Below are positions 10,413 to 21,900 of a stretch of 64,000 nt of DNA, in pieces. Positions within the stretch are counted from its first letter, which is position 1. Each line of letters opens with the position of its first letter. The notes beneath the pieces are model-generated. The model searched no databases and was not told the DNA's origin. It saw nothing but the letters and a program-made list of their open reading frames with translations. Origin of the DNA: Platerodrilus igneus (lineage: Eukaryota; Arthropoda; Insecta; Coleoptera; Lycidae); NCBI GenBank assembly GCA_036346225.1, contig JARFIW010000593.1, positions 806,001 through 870,000 on the forward strand, in the 5' to 3' direction. The position numbers and the translations under genes were made by a program.

Positions 10413-10730
10413 AAAGATCATCATCATTAGGTCTTAAGTCCTAGAACTAGTTAGACGCGACTCCTCATTTTTTCCTATTCGGAGCTAACCTACACATTCC
10501 CCTAAAATTTCCAGTCTGCATTTTTTACTATCTGCGTGCATTAGTTTATTCTAGACCTACCTCTCTCTCTTTTTCCTATCTCTGCTTGTAATATATCCTG
10601 CACTTTTCCCCAAAAATGCCTTAGAACCTATCTTGTCTATCTATTTCTCCTACCTTTTTTGTTTTTCACAGATATCTTAATTCCCCACTCTTTCTATAAC
10701 CTGTTTGTTATTAACGTTGTCTGTCCATGG
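10413..10730 (-). mobile_element. 5'-truncated RTE-type LINE, 3' end only
   Basis: Closely resembles 33655-33970 and 34612-34900, the 3' ends of RTE-type copies (landmarks GACGCG, TTTCCTATTC, CTGCGTGC, CTACCTCT, CCCCAAAAATGCC). On the minus strand it ends in a GATGATGATC tail, typical of RTE 3' ends. A possible 6-bp target duplication TTTGAT occurs at 10407-10412 and 10731-10736; it is short and could be chance. Confidence 0.6.
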
Positions 10731-10738
10731 TTTGATGA

Positions 10739-10740
<2 letters not shown>

Positions 10741-10795
<55 letters not shown>
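10741..10795. repeat. (TA)n microsatellite, left flank of Gypsy-A
   Basis: About 50 bp of nearly pure TA directly abuts the first base of the left LTR (TACTCATATT). A second TA tract abuts the right LTR. Confidence 0.9.
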
Positions 10796-10797
<2 letters not shown>

Positions 10798-12857
10798 CTC
10801 ATATTTAGACCAGGGTAGAAAATTAATGAATTACATAAAATAATTTTAATCACCGTGTATAAGGAATTTTATTAGATAATACGCTTTATTAAAACACCGT
10901 GGAGAATAAAATTCATTCGTTTCAGTAAAATAAGAGATTTAAATCATGTACAAGACGCTTTATATCAAAAGAAACAGTATTAACAAGCTCTACGTGTAAT
11001 GTATTTATTCCGAGGAAAGAAACAAATGGAAATTACGTGCAAAATTTATATTAATTAACCTTATTTTAAGTAACCGGTATTAAACAAAGTGTACAAATAA
11101 TAATTAATATTTAATTTGTATTCGCTAAAATGAAAGGATAGAAGTCAATTTTAATTGGAGTTAATTAAACCATTATTAATAATAAGCATAAAAGTCTGTG
11201 AAAATCCAGGATTATAATACCAGAAAATAAAGCTCTGAGAATTAATATTATGTTTGAACACCTGCGTAGTTTAAAAGCTCATTCTGCGTAAATTTTGCAG
11301 ATAATTAATGGTTACAAAGAATCTTGGAGAAACCGGGGCTTAATATTCACGGGAAGGCGCGATACGGGGTTATTTAACCCAGATAGTCCACATGCACTGA
11401 AATAATCGATAGTAAGGAATATCAATTTGCACCACTAAGAACAGGTTAGAGAAGGAAAGATAATGTGCGTAAGACAAAGACACTAATACTTAAAGGCGTG
11501 ATATGAGCAACGTCACGAGGGTCACGATTGGTTGAAAATAAGATGCACATATGAGAGGTAGAAAAAACAATTTCTGTACAAAATTAATTAGTTATTCTCG
11601 GACATGTTTGCGTGCCGTGTGAGAATTTCTGAGATTTTCAACTGGCGAGTGCAAAATTCGTAAAAACCGACGCACAGGCGACGGAATGGGAACATAGAGT
11701 GACGAAATTCTAGAAACTTGCCGTTTTGGGGAACAGACCGACAGACAGGCTAACTTCTATATATACCGAGGTAAATATAAACAAGCTCTCTTAGATCTTC
11801 GACTTGATTGAACGCGTTATACAGTGCTTTTTAGTTTTCCGGTTTTAATATTAAATAATTTAAACAGTTTGCTCGAATATTATGTGATTTAAAACAGCTT
11901 GTTCTTTACGTGCTACAATGAATGTACGTTAGTGCACTTAGAAAAGAAGATACAAGGTAATAAAGTTTAGTATCACTGTACCAATTGGTAAAAATTTACA
12001 ACGACAAATATATACACAAAAGTAGGCAGTTTTGGCGTATATTGGTGAAAGAAGTATGAAGTTCTTTGTTATTTTTCGGGGTATTAATACTTAAATGGTG
12101 CATAAACGGGTCTGGATCCACAAAACAAGGTTCAGATATACACAGATTAGTTCCGGAAAAGCCCTGAAACAACTTTAAATAAATGGTGATGGAGAAAATT
12201 TTAAAGCGTTGAGAATCAGAAGCCGTAAATATAACCCAGTTGGAATGGTGTGATTAACAAAAGGGACGATGTACATTGAAGCTACGAGTGCAAGTAACCT
12301 TCAGGTAAATTATACTATTTTGTTTGAACTTTGAGATGTTGGTGTGTGTTGAATAACTTTCTAATTTGTTTATTTAAAATGGACAGTAGTGAAATTGTAC
12401 TAACAATAATATTTTAATTTTAAGGTGAAATTTGCTTGTTTAAGTAGAAAGGGTATTTAGTATTGATGTTCTGGATTATGATAAAAATATGGGTATGTCT
12501 TTGAGCTCAATTAGACGAACCTGGTTAATTAACGTAAAGGGGTGGTAGATGCTCCTTTGTACTCTGCATATATTGTTATAGTAATTAGTAGGCATCCTAC
12601 AAGGACTTTAATTCTGGATGCACATTAAAATGAAAATAAATTTAATTTTGAAATTTTCCGATATTAAAATTTATGCTGAATATTAATTTTGAAATTTTAA
12701 TGTATTGTGAATATTGATGTAAATAGAGTTGACGTTGATGTTTGTGGTAGGAATGTGTTTGTTTTTATGTATGAGGATGACAGCTATCTAGAGGAGCAGC
12801 CGAGGCGATTAACAGAAGAAAATCAACAGACCAGGTAATTCAAGAGGTTTCACAGCA
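10796..12857 (+). repeat. 5' LTR of Gypsy-A
   Basis: Begins TACTCATATTTAGACC and ends TTTCACAGCA; the 3' copy has the same ends. A TATA-like CTATATATACC at about 11758-11767 is followed about 30 bp later by sequence around TCTTAGATCTTCGAC, a plausible transcription start. AATAAAG near 11960 could serve polyadenylation. No protein-coding frame was found. It is unusually long for an insect Gypsy LTR. Confidence 0.85.
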
Positions 12858-12861
12858 TTCT

Positions 12862-12879
12862 TGGCGACCCAAGAGTGAG
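12862..12879 (+). promoter_or_regulatory. Probable primer binding site
   Basis: TGGCGACCCAAGAGTGAG starts four bases after the LTR end, in the position and with the TGG start expected of a tRNA-primed site. The tRNA was not identified. Confidence 0.5.
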
Positions 12880-13001
12880 GCTCGAGTTCCAAATAAAATT
12901 TTTGTGATTTTATTCCAGGAAACTGGCGATCTGAGAGAGAGAGTTTCTGTGTGTGTATAAATTTAAGAGTATTTTAGAGTGTGTGTGAGTGATTAGAACG
13001 T

Positions 13002-14263
13002 ATGCAGAGAAAAGAGTGGTTAAGGAGTCAAGGAGTGGAAATTGGAAGTGACGATAGTGCATTGTGTGGGAAAAATTCGAAAATGGAAGAAGCTGGAGGC
13101 AGTAGAGATCAGTCGAGGACGGAATCAGGGGATCAAGGAAACGAGATGATGATGCGAATGCTAGAGGAAATGAGATCGAGTAGGGAAGAAGCTAATAGGA
13201 AGTTTGAGGAGATTAGAGAAATGAGTGCTGAATCGAATAGGAAAGTTGACCGAATGAATGAGACATTAACAGGAGTTAGGGAAACCCTAAGTGAGAAAAT
13301 AGATAAGACGAATAAAGAAGTTTCAGAATTTAAAATAGTCTTACCGTGAAACTGGGGGAAGTAGAAAATCGGGTTGATAAAAATGAGCGTGATATTACAG
13401 GTCTTCGACAGGAAATGGGACATTTAAGGTCCGAAGTACGCATTTTTTGTGAAGAAGAGATTAATATAAAAATGACTGAAGTGACAGACTCATGTAGGGA
13501 TCAGTTAGGCAGGGTAGAACGCGAAGTTAGTAGTATTAAATACAACATGTCAAATTTAACGGGGGATGGTCCCAGATTTTCTACAGGTGGAGTATCATTG
13601 GACCAACACATGAAGTTTTATGGCGATAACAGGGTAAATCCACAAATTTTTATTAATAGCGTAAGAAATCTAGTGGGAAATTTATTTGACGAACAGACTA
13701 AACTGAATACGATAAAGGCTTTATTAAAGGACAATGCGGAAGCGTGGTACAATTTAGTAGGACAGGACATAGACACGTATCAGGACTTTGAAAACAAATT
13801 TTTAAAGCACTACTGGAGTGACCACAGACAAGACCAGGTACGAGACGACTTAATCACATGGAAATTTAAGGGAGAATTTTCAGGAAGTAGGGAGCAATAT
13901 GCTATACGCAAGTATAGCATAGCAAAGCAACTGAACCCACCACTGACGGACCGACAAATTATTAAGTATTTATCACGACACTTCGAGGTAGACATAAGAC
14001 AACACGTAGCACTACAGAACATAGTGGACAGAGAAATGTTTCTAGAATACTTGCAGAGGTACGACGACGTAAGTAGTGGACGACCTCGGGATAACAGGGA
14101 AAGACAGATCAACACAGTTAGGTTTGACAATAGACGGGACAACTACGCTAGACGGGGGAATAGTTACGGATACCAGCGACAGAATTGGGAACAGAGACGA
14201 CCATATGTTAGGAGTAATAGTTTAGGAAGGGACCTGCACCGAGACCGGGACCTACCAGAATGA
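13002..14263 (+). pseudogene. Gypsy-A gag polyprotein, one frameshift
   Basis: Two overlapping frames (13002-13349 and 13346-14263) make one gag of about 420 residues split by a single frameshift. The N-terminal ~190 residues are charged and heptad-like (coiled coil). The middle matches the retrotransposon gag capsid region: FYGDNRVNPQIFINSV, KALLKDNAEAWYNLVG, FENKFLKHYWS and KQLNPPLTDRQIIKYLS. The C-terminus is Arg/Asn-rich (RRDNYARRGNSYGYQRQ), probably the RNA-binding part in place of a zinc knuckle. It would form the intracellular particle that packages element RNA. Relatives: 20625-21841 (minus) and 49551-53000 (plus). The shift could be a programmed frame change, but it lies inside gag, so a mutation is more likely. 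Confidence 0.75.
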
Positions 14264-14494
14264 ATAGTTCACCAGACATGAGCGGGACTGCTAATACAGA
14301 CACGGAACGAGTGGAAACGCCTAGGACATACGCGGAGGTGACGGCTAGACCAGGACCGAGTAGGGAAAACAGACCTGGACAGGATTTTTAGAACGCGACA
14401 GACCACTAGATTTCAGTGTAAATGTATATGAACATCCACGTGAATTTTTCAAAATTGAGGAGGAAGTAGAGCCAGAAACTAAGGAAAATTATGT

Positions 14495-14803
14495 TTGCCA
14501 ATTATTAATTTAGAAATTTTTGAGAATAATGTAGAAGTATTACTTGATACAGGGGCAGAGGCGAGTTTAATATCGGAGGAATTCGTCAGCAAAATTAGGG
14601 ATAAGGTTTGTGATAGAATTATGCCTATAAAGCGTAGCCATTTAGTAGCTCCAAATAAAAAGAAGTTTGCTGTAGTAAATAGTGTTGTGGTGCTTAGGAT
14701 AGATATAGGAGAGTTAAGCTGTGAACAGGAGTTTGTAATTGTACCTGGACTGAAGTTTCAGAGCATTTTAGGTGTTGACTGTATGATGAAGTTAGGGTTT
14801 TGA
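14495..14803 (+). CDS. Gypsy-A aspartic protease (retropepsin)
   Basis: About 100 residues with the active-site motif LLDTGAEASLI near residue 18 and the C-terminal element ILGVDCMMKLGF near residue 95, corresponding to the hydrophobic-ILG-D motif of Ty3/Gypsy proteases. It would cleave the gag-pol polyprotein inside the particle. The frame is closed upstream by stops, so it is now separated from gag; the region 14264-14495 between them is frameshifted. It overlaps the next frame by four bases at the stop. Confidence 0.75.
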   Translation: MPIINLEIFENNVEVLLDTGAEASLISEEFVSKIRDKVCDRIMPIKRSHLVAPNKKKFAVVNSVVVLRIDIGELSCEQEFVIVPGLKFQSILGVDCMMKLGF

Positions 14804-15420
14804 TAGATATGGAAAGGAAGGTAGTAAGGATTAAAGATAGGGCAGTGCCATGGAAGGGCAGTTATGAAGTCACAGAGGATGACACGGGGTTTAGTATTAA
14901 TGTAGTAGAGGTAGAGGATGATGAAGGTAAACAGATCAACACAATAAGATGTCCAGAGGAAAGGAAAGTAGAGGTTCAAGCTTTAATACAAAAACATGCA
15001 GAAGTAGTGGGGGTAGAAGCAGCATATCAGGAGCAGGTGAAGGCGAAATTAAGTAAAGATGGCAAGTTTGTTTTTAATCAAGTAGATTTAAGGGATTCAT
15101 TCTGGCGGATTCCATTACATAAGAATTCTAGGAGGTACATAGGATTTTCCGTAGAGGGAAAAATCGATAATTGTAAGGTAGTGTCGGTTGGTTTGTCGGC
15201 AGAAAGGAAGAAAACAATAATAAATGAGAAACAGACAAGTGTAGGGACTGAAGAAGAAGTAATATTTAAGAGTAAGGATAATAGGGATGATAAGTTTATT
15301 GTATGTGAGATAACAGGGATGTTAAGTATAGATATAGAAGGGGGAGAGATAGGGATGAAGAGTATTAGGATGGTGAGAAGAAAGACTTGGAGGGTGAAGA
15401 AGAGAGTTAGATTTAAATAA
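14800..15420 (+). pseudogene. Gypsy-A reverse transcriptase remnant fused to purine-rich tail
   Basis: The frame begins in the protease-RT linker and contains a short RT piece, FNQVDLRDSFWRIPLH followed by RRYIGFSVEGK, equivalent to the first catalytic Asp region of Gypsy RT. The segment before it (KHAEVVGVEAAYQEQ) joins non-adjacent parts of pol, so there is also a deletion upstream of this block. After the RT piece the protein becomes Lys/Arg/Glu-rich and low in complexity (VRRKTWRVKKRVRFK) and matches nothing recognised. The YxDD box, RNase H and integrase are absent. No enzyme activity is expected. Confidence 0.65.
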
Positions 15421-15479
15421 CTTGATGAACAAAGAATAGAGATAGGTGAATTTTAGTATAGTTATAGAAAATAAAGCTA

Positions 15480-15720
15480 GGTATAGGATAAATATAAGAG
15501 ATAATTAGGAATAGGTTTAGGATGATAATAAAGAGTAAATGTAGGAAGAAAATAAGATAGGTTAAGTATAGATATTTCATATAAGATTAGTGGAGAGTTA
15601 GGAATAGAGTAAAAATTAGGAATAGGATAGGGATATAGGTAGGTGTAAATATTTTTTTTGGATTGGAGACAAAGTAGGTAAGTTAGATAGATAAGGATAG
15701 AGAGAGATAGGCAATTTTTT
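15480..15720 (+). other. C-depleted, purine-rich tract in Gypsy-A
   Basis: On the plus strand this ~240-bp stretch contains only about three C residues, built from GGATA, GATAG and TAGGA words. The asymmetry begins more weakly near 15180 and ends before the polypurine tract (AATAGGGGGAAAA, 15791-15803) that precedes the 3' LTR. Confidence 0.7.
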
Positions 15721-15803
15721 TTTCTAAATATTTTTTGGCAGTCTAAATGCTTTATATTTGCATTCAAATAAGTGGGATTATTTGTATTCAAATAGGGGGA
15801 AAA

Positions 15804-17870
15804 TACTCATATTTAGACCAGGGTAGAAAATTAATGAATTACATAAAATAATTTTAATCACCGTGTATAAGGAATTTTATTAGATAATACGCTTTATTAA
15901 AACACCGTGGAGAATAAAAATTCATTCGTTTCAGTAAAAATAAGAGATTTAAATCATGTACAAGACGCTTTATATCAAAAGAAACAGTATTAACAAGCTC
16001 TACGTGTAATGTATTTATTCCGAGGAAAGCAACAAATGGAAATTACGTGCAAAATTTATATTAATTAACCTTATTTTAAGTAACCGGTATTAAACAAAGT
16101 GTACAAATAATAATTAATATTTAATTTGTATTCGTTAAAAATGAAAGGATAGAAGTCAATTTTAATTGGAGTTAATTAAACCATTATTAATAATAAGCAT
16201 AAAAGTCTGTGAAAATCCAGGATTATAATACCAGAAAATAAAGCTCTGAGAATTAATATTATGTTTGAACACCTGCGTAGTTTAAAAAGCTCATTCTGCG
16301 TAAATTTTGCAGATAATTAATGGTTACAAAGAATCTTGGAGAAACCGGGGCTTAATATTCACGGGAAGGCGCGATACGGGGTTATTTAACCCAGATAGTC
16401 CACATGGACTGAAATAATCGATAGTAAGGAATATCAATTTGCACCACTAAGAACAGGTTAGAGAAGGAAAGATAATGTGCGTAAGACAAAGACACTAATA
16501 CTTAAAGGCGTGATATGAGCAACGTCACGAGGGTCACGATTGGTTGAAAATAAGATGCACATATGAAAGGTAGAAACAACAATTTCTGTACAAAATTAAT
16601 TAGTTATTCTCGGACATGTTTGCGTGCCGTGTGAGAATTTCTGAGATTTTCAACTGGCGAGTGCAAAATTCGTAAAAACCGACGCACAGGCGACGGAATG
16701 AGAACATAGAATGACGAAATTCTAGAAACTGGCCGTTTCGGGGAACAGACCGACAGACAGGCTAACTTCTATATATACCGAGGTGAATATAAACAAGCTC
16801 TCTTAGATCTTCGACTTGATTGAACGCGTTATACAGTGCTTTTTAGTTTTCCCGTTTTAATATTAAATAATTTAAACAGTTTGCTCGAATATTATGTGAT
16901 TTAAAACAGCTTGTTCTTTACGTGTTACAATGAATGTACGTTAGTGCACTTAGAAAAGAAGATACAAGGTAATAAAGTTTAGTATCACTGTACCAATTGG
17001 TAAAAATTTACAACGACAAATATATACACAAAAGTAGGCAGTTTTGGCGTATATTGGCGAAAGAAGTATGAAGTTCTTTGTTATTTTTTGGGGGTATTAA
17101 TACTTAAATGGTGCATAAACGGGTCTGGATCCACAAAACAAGGTTCAGATATACACAGATTAGTTCCGGAAAAGCCCTGAAACAACTTTAAATAAATGGT
17201 GATGGAGAAAAATTTTTAAAGCGTTGAGAATCAGAAGCCGTAAATATAACCCAGTTGGAATGGTGTGATTAACAAAAGGGACGATGTATATTGAAGCTAC
17301 GAGTGCAAGTAACCTTCAGGTAAATTATACTATTTTGTTTGAACTTTGAGATGTTGGTGTGTGTTGAATAACTTTCTAATTTGTTTATTTAAAATGAACA
17401 GTAGTGAAATTGTACTAACAATAATATTTTAATTTTAAGGTGAAATTTGCTTGTTTAAGTAGAAAGGGTATTTAGTATTGATGTTCTGGATTATGATAAA
17501 AATATGGGTATGTCTTTGAGCTCAATTAGACGAACCTGGTTAATTAACGTAAAGGGTGGTAGATGCTCCTTTGTACTCTGCATATATTGTTATAGTAATT
17601 AGTAGGCATCCTACAAGGACTTTAATTCTGGATGCACATTAAAATGAACATAAATTTAATTTTGAAATTTTCCGATATTAAAATTTATGCTGAATATTAA
17701 TTTTGAAATTTTAATGTATTGTGAATATTGATGTAAATAGAGTTGACGTTGATGTTTGTGGTAGGAATGTGTTTGTTTTTTATGTATGAGGATGAAAGCT
17801 ATCTAGAGGAGCAGCCGAGGCGATTAACAGAAGAAAATCAACAGACCAGGTAATTCAAGAGGTTTCACAG

Positions 17871-17872
<2 letters not shown>
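15804..17872 (+). repeat. 3' LTR of Gypsy-A
   Basis: Direct copy of 10796-12857 with few substitutions and some one-base length changes in homopolymers. Its last bases TTTCACAGCA run straight into a TA microsatellite. Confidence 0.9.

Positions 17873-17918
<46 letters not shown>
17873..17918. repeat. (TA)n microsatellite between Gypsy-A and the next LTR-like block
   Basis: Pure AT/TA dinucleotides; directly joined to Gypsy-A on the left and to TACTGTGAGT on the right. Confidence 0.9.
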
Positions 17919-17920
<2 letters not shown>

Positions 17921-20243
17921 CTGTGAGTATTAGTATTCATTTTGCAATTTATTTTGTTATTTAACATGTAAAAACAACAAAGTACAATTTGAAAACGCTT
18001 TTCAAATCGTTAGTGTAGAAATTAGTAATATTTTAGTTAATTTTCATAAGCCTGCGGATGTATATATTCATAAGGTATAGTGTATATAAGATAGTGTTTT
18101 CAAATTTGATAGTTATAAATATACTTCAACAATCGTATTTAAGTAAAGGAATATGTAGGGGAAGAAGCGAACATCTAAATTTCATATTGTAAAACAATTT
18201 AAACTTCATATTTCATTACAACAAAGGTGGATGTATAATGTCAAGTGCTTTAGCATTTAAAACCGTTTTAGTTTCTGCGTATTATATTTGTTCAAAGTTT
18301 GAAGCTGTTGTCGAAGCTTTTCCTAGTAACACTAAAATAATAAACGAATGTAACCGTCTTCAGTTTTCCCCGTATATTTTAAGGAGCGTTGAACAAACAA
18401 CAGCAAATTCTAGGTAGTACTGGTTATCGGTGTCAATTGAATAGATTTATAGGTGAAATGAGTAGATAACTTTTATCGGTTACAAATTCAACTTGTCAAC
18501 AAGAAAATAAAGAGGGAGTATTAAATAAAATCGGTACAAGTGAGATAGGTGTAGATTGAACGCTTAACGTTCGTTGACAACGGGGAAGGCAGATGAAGTA
18601 AAGGATGGTTGCTTTAGCGTGTATGTTAGAATGAGATGAGGATAACACGTGTTAGGAATATAAGATAATGGAGTGATAACAAAGAGATGATTATACAAAG
18701 TGGAGTGAGTACAAAGTAAAAGAGAGGCAATTTTGGGGCGTAGGCTGGAGAGAGATAGATACTACACTTGTTGCATTAGGGACGTATTAAATGTTGACTT
18801 TGTCAGTTGGGGTTTAAATATTCACAACGTGATTGGTGAAAGATGTTTTGAATACGGGGAAACAAGCCGAGTAAGAGTATGGGTTAAGATCGTTAATTGG
18901 AATTTCAAGCAAATGTTTTGAAAAATCGTGGCGGTTAGAGAAATTACAAGAAATTTTGAACGTACGTTAGAATATTACTGGAAAACGGTAGCCGTTGGAG
19001 TTGTTTGTTTAGTGGAATTTTAAGAACTGTGAACGGTTGAAAGTTTTACGTGGAAGTGAATGTTTGTATTGAGAAAAGTTGATAGAATTGACAGGCTTTT
19101 GTGGGATGAGAAACAAGATATAGACCCCAACAGGTTGTTGTGGAGCTCTCTTAGTTCTTCTGAGTCTCCGAGTTCGAATAGTGAAAAGCTTTCACTTAAT
19201 ACAATCAGCTGATGGCTACAAGTATAAAATACGTTAACGAGTACAATAAAAGAGTATTTTACGTAAGTAAAGATTGTTTTATTTTAATTTGCACTAAGTG
19301 TGCAAAAGCATACAAATGGAGTTGGAGTAGATATCAGTGGTTAATCAATTTGGGTGTGTCTCAACATTCAATGGTATTAGTTACGGAGCTTGAGGAATTT
19401 GGATGCATCTTCAGTGTGGTAGATAAGTTGATGTCATGGTTAAAGGGTTGCTGCTGGCAGTTATGGTTAGTGCAAGTCAAGATGGTGTTCCTGTATGCCG
19501 CAGTCTCTGAGGGAATAGTAGTAGGCCGTAGGCAAAAATAGTTTCCGGGTAACTGTTGCTTTAACTGTTGTTTTTATTACCTATGTGTATAAACTGGTGT
19601 TCAATGATTTTTGTGCATTGTGGGTATAATTTACGAACAAAAGGACAAAATTGGAAAGAGTTATTGATTGAATTTTTTTTATATTGTATTCTTTTACTGT
19701 ACTTTTATGTGGAAATTTATATTAAGAGAAAAAGGGTTACGATCTTGGTAATATTTGTTTGTACAAAAGAAAAGGGACTTTTTGCTGTTTGATGTGCAAA
19801 AAGCAGCACGAGAGGTTATGGTTACTAAGAGCTCTTATTAAACCTAGGTTAGAGTAAAACATGTGGAAAAGCCCTGTTACTTTCTTGGATAATCAATAGG
19901 AAATAATTAATCTGAGAAATTATTAATCCCAAAATGTATTATTTTATCAAGAGTTGTATATAATGTATAAATAATGTGTAAACGAGGATTTTAATTGTAA
20001 TTTGGCGTGTATATTGTTTTTTTATGCGCATGTAACAAATGTATGTGATTTACCGTAGCAGCTATTTTTTTTGTTTGTGTGGTAGTTAAATTGCAGAAAG
20101 CAGTTGAACTGTCCTGGCATGTGTTTCCTTTTTAAGCGATTCAGGCACAGCATATCAACACTTCATCAGCCTCGAAGATCGCAGCAATTAATGAAGTTTC
20201 AAATAGTGGGGCCGTAGTAGTAGTAGCAAGGACTTTCGCAGCA
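17919..20243 (+). repeat. Probable solo LTR related to Gypsy-A type
   Basis: A 2.3-kb non-coding block bounded on both sides by (TA)n. It starts TACTGTGAG and ends TTTCGCAGCA, closely like the LTR ends of Gypsy-A (TACTCATA...TTTCACAGCA). The phrase GCTCTCTTAGTTCTTCTGA (19146-19164) resembles GCTCTCTTAGATCTTCGAC at the presumed start site in Gypsy-A. Overall sequence otherwise differs, so it would be another family member. A 109-codon frame at 19212-19541 has no recognisable domain and is not called. Confidence 0.5.

Positions 20244-20245
<2 letters not shown>

Positions 20246-20290
<45 letters not shown>
20246..20290. repeat. (TA)n microsatellite
   Basis: About 45 bp of TA directly right of the probable solo LTR and left of the Gypsy-B remnant. 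Confidence 0.9.
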
Positions 20291-20291
<1 letters not shown>

Positions 20292-21900
20292 CTATGTTTT
20301 GGGTTGGAAATTTGAAATTATTTTCATACCTTCCTTTCCTTTTCGTTGCCGGACTAGCTTAACGTAAGTAATACTATGGAATTTACAAAATGAAATAAAA
20401 CACAGCAATCTTAAGAAAACATCTATTCATTCAAAAACATTTTCTTCCGTACAAAACAGTCTATAAACCAATTCACAGTTCCAGTTCATGCTGAAAATTT
20501 CTCCTGTAGGTTACTTAAAAAGTAAAATTTTTACCTATTCTTTGGTAACAAATACACTATCCTTTTTAATTAATAGGTGAATAATTTACCCATCCTTTAT
20601 TACCACGCTTGTAAGGGTGATCGGCCAATAATTTTTGATCTCATCAAAACGTTGAAGATATTCCAAAAATACATCTCTATCAATAATATTCTGTAAGCTT
20701 ATGCATTGCCTTACCTCCGTTTCAAAGTGTCCTGCTAAATATTTAATAATTTGCTTGTCCTCTAAAGGAGGATCAAGTTGATTGGCAGCAATACATTTGT
20801 TGATGGCAGACTCCTGTCATGCCTGAATCACTACTATACCTGTTAATCAATAAATTATCTCCAACTTTAAATTGCCGATTGTCACCCCTAGAAATGTTTT
20901 AAAATTTTAATCTCAAAATCTTTAAAAGAACTCAACTCACTTTCAATTAATCCAAACCATATTTCTGCACTCCCTTTCAATATGCACCTCATAATATTTA
21001 ACTTTGTGTATTTATCCCAACTCCATTGTGTTAAAGTTTTCAGGCTATTTAAAAATATCTTAGAGTTTAGTTTATTATTACCATAAATTATTGAGTGTTG
21101 TTCCAACGGAACACTTGTTAAACTCCACCGCATCGGTTCCCCAACATGAATACTTTTAACTCTGTCTTCTAAATTCTCAAACTTTTCCTCCAAGTCTGTT
21201 TAAAGTTTTCTCAAATTGTTTCTAAAAGTTTTAAGTCCCGCTTGGCAGCTTTCCTCTATTTTATTTACTTTTTGTTCTAACTTTTTAATTTTCCCATCTG
21301 TTTGTTTCTCACTTGCATTCTGATTCGCTTTTATTTGAACAATTTCTTCTTTGACGTCATCCACATTTTCTAAAATTTGTACCACTTTTCTTCTAATTCC
21401 AAATTTTTTTTTTTCTATGGTTTTTGTTTTTTTAAGCCCAAAGTTAGTTTTTTACTCATTTCCTTAATTTCTTTTCGTTCTTTTCACTTTCTAATCTTAA
21501 ACTTTCCCCCAATTTTGCAACATTCTCCCCAAATTCTGCTCGTAACTCTTTAGTATTTTTATCAAATTTGTATGCATTTAATTTATATTCTCTTTCGTTT
21601 CTTTCATGCTTTTTTCAGTACATTCACTTATTTTTTTTGTTCCTGCATATTTTGATTTAGACTTAATAAGAGAGCCATTATTTTTGATTCCTGAGTCTCT
21701 CGCAGTCTGTCCTTCCTTTATCTCAGGATTCTCCTTTGTCGCTTCTTCCACATAAACACCTTCCTGAGAACCAATTTCCACTCCCTCAGCTCTCAAACCT
21801 TCAAGAATCTCTTTCATCCTAACAATCATACTGGAAACCAATCAGATATATTACAAAAAACTTCCACAAAATCATACGAGCCAAGAAACTCTAATTTTCA
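20291..21900 (-). mobile_element. Gypsy-B remnant (gag region only), minus strand
   Basis: Contains a gag related to Gypsy-A and Gypsy-C. Its left limit is the TA tract and its right limit, about 21900, is where BEL integrase sequence stops. The leader before gag (CTGAAAATTAGAGTTTC on the minus strand) matches the leader of Gypsy-C near 49489-49505, fixing the orientation and boundary. 20291-20620 holds no recognisable coding sequence. Confidence 0.6.
20625..21841 (-). pseudogene. Gypsy-B gag, degenerate
   Basis: Open pieces at 21841-21578, 21385-21200 and 21193-20888, plus a frameshifted tail down to about 20625, follow the same order as Gypsy-A gag. The start region reads MKEILEGLRAEGVEIGS, matching Gypsy-C (MKKVCEGLRAEGMKIS). 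A coiled-coil part follows, then the capsid part: IYGNNKLNSKIFLNSLK, RCILKGSAEIWFG and, in another frame near 20700, PPLEDKQIIKYLAGHFETE. Multiple stops make it non-functional. Confidence 0.65.

Larger units (their letters stand above)
10796..17872 (+). mobile_element. Gypsy-A: complete, internally deleted Ty3/Gypsy retrotransposon
   Basis: Two direct repeats of about 2.06 kb (10796-12857 and 15804-17872) bound a 2.95-kb interior with a primer-binding-like site, gag, protease and a short RT remnant, then a purine-rich stretch and polypurine tract. Most of RT, all of RNase H and integrase are missing, so it cannot move on its own. The LTRs differ at only a small number of positions by eye (order of 1%), which points to recent insertion. 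Both outer edges are TA microsatellite, so the target duplication cannot be resolved. The pattern is that of a non-autonomous, LARD-like derivative. Confidence 0.85.

Noticed and set aside
13325..13349. Programmed frameshift between the two Gypsy-A gag frames
   Set aside because: The change falls inside the coiled-coil part of gag rather than at the gag-pol border, and no slippery heptamer was seen; mutation is simpler.
19212..19541. 109-codon open frame in the probable solo LTR
   Set aside because: No domain, no relative in the window, and it lies in LTR-like non-coding sequence.
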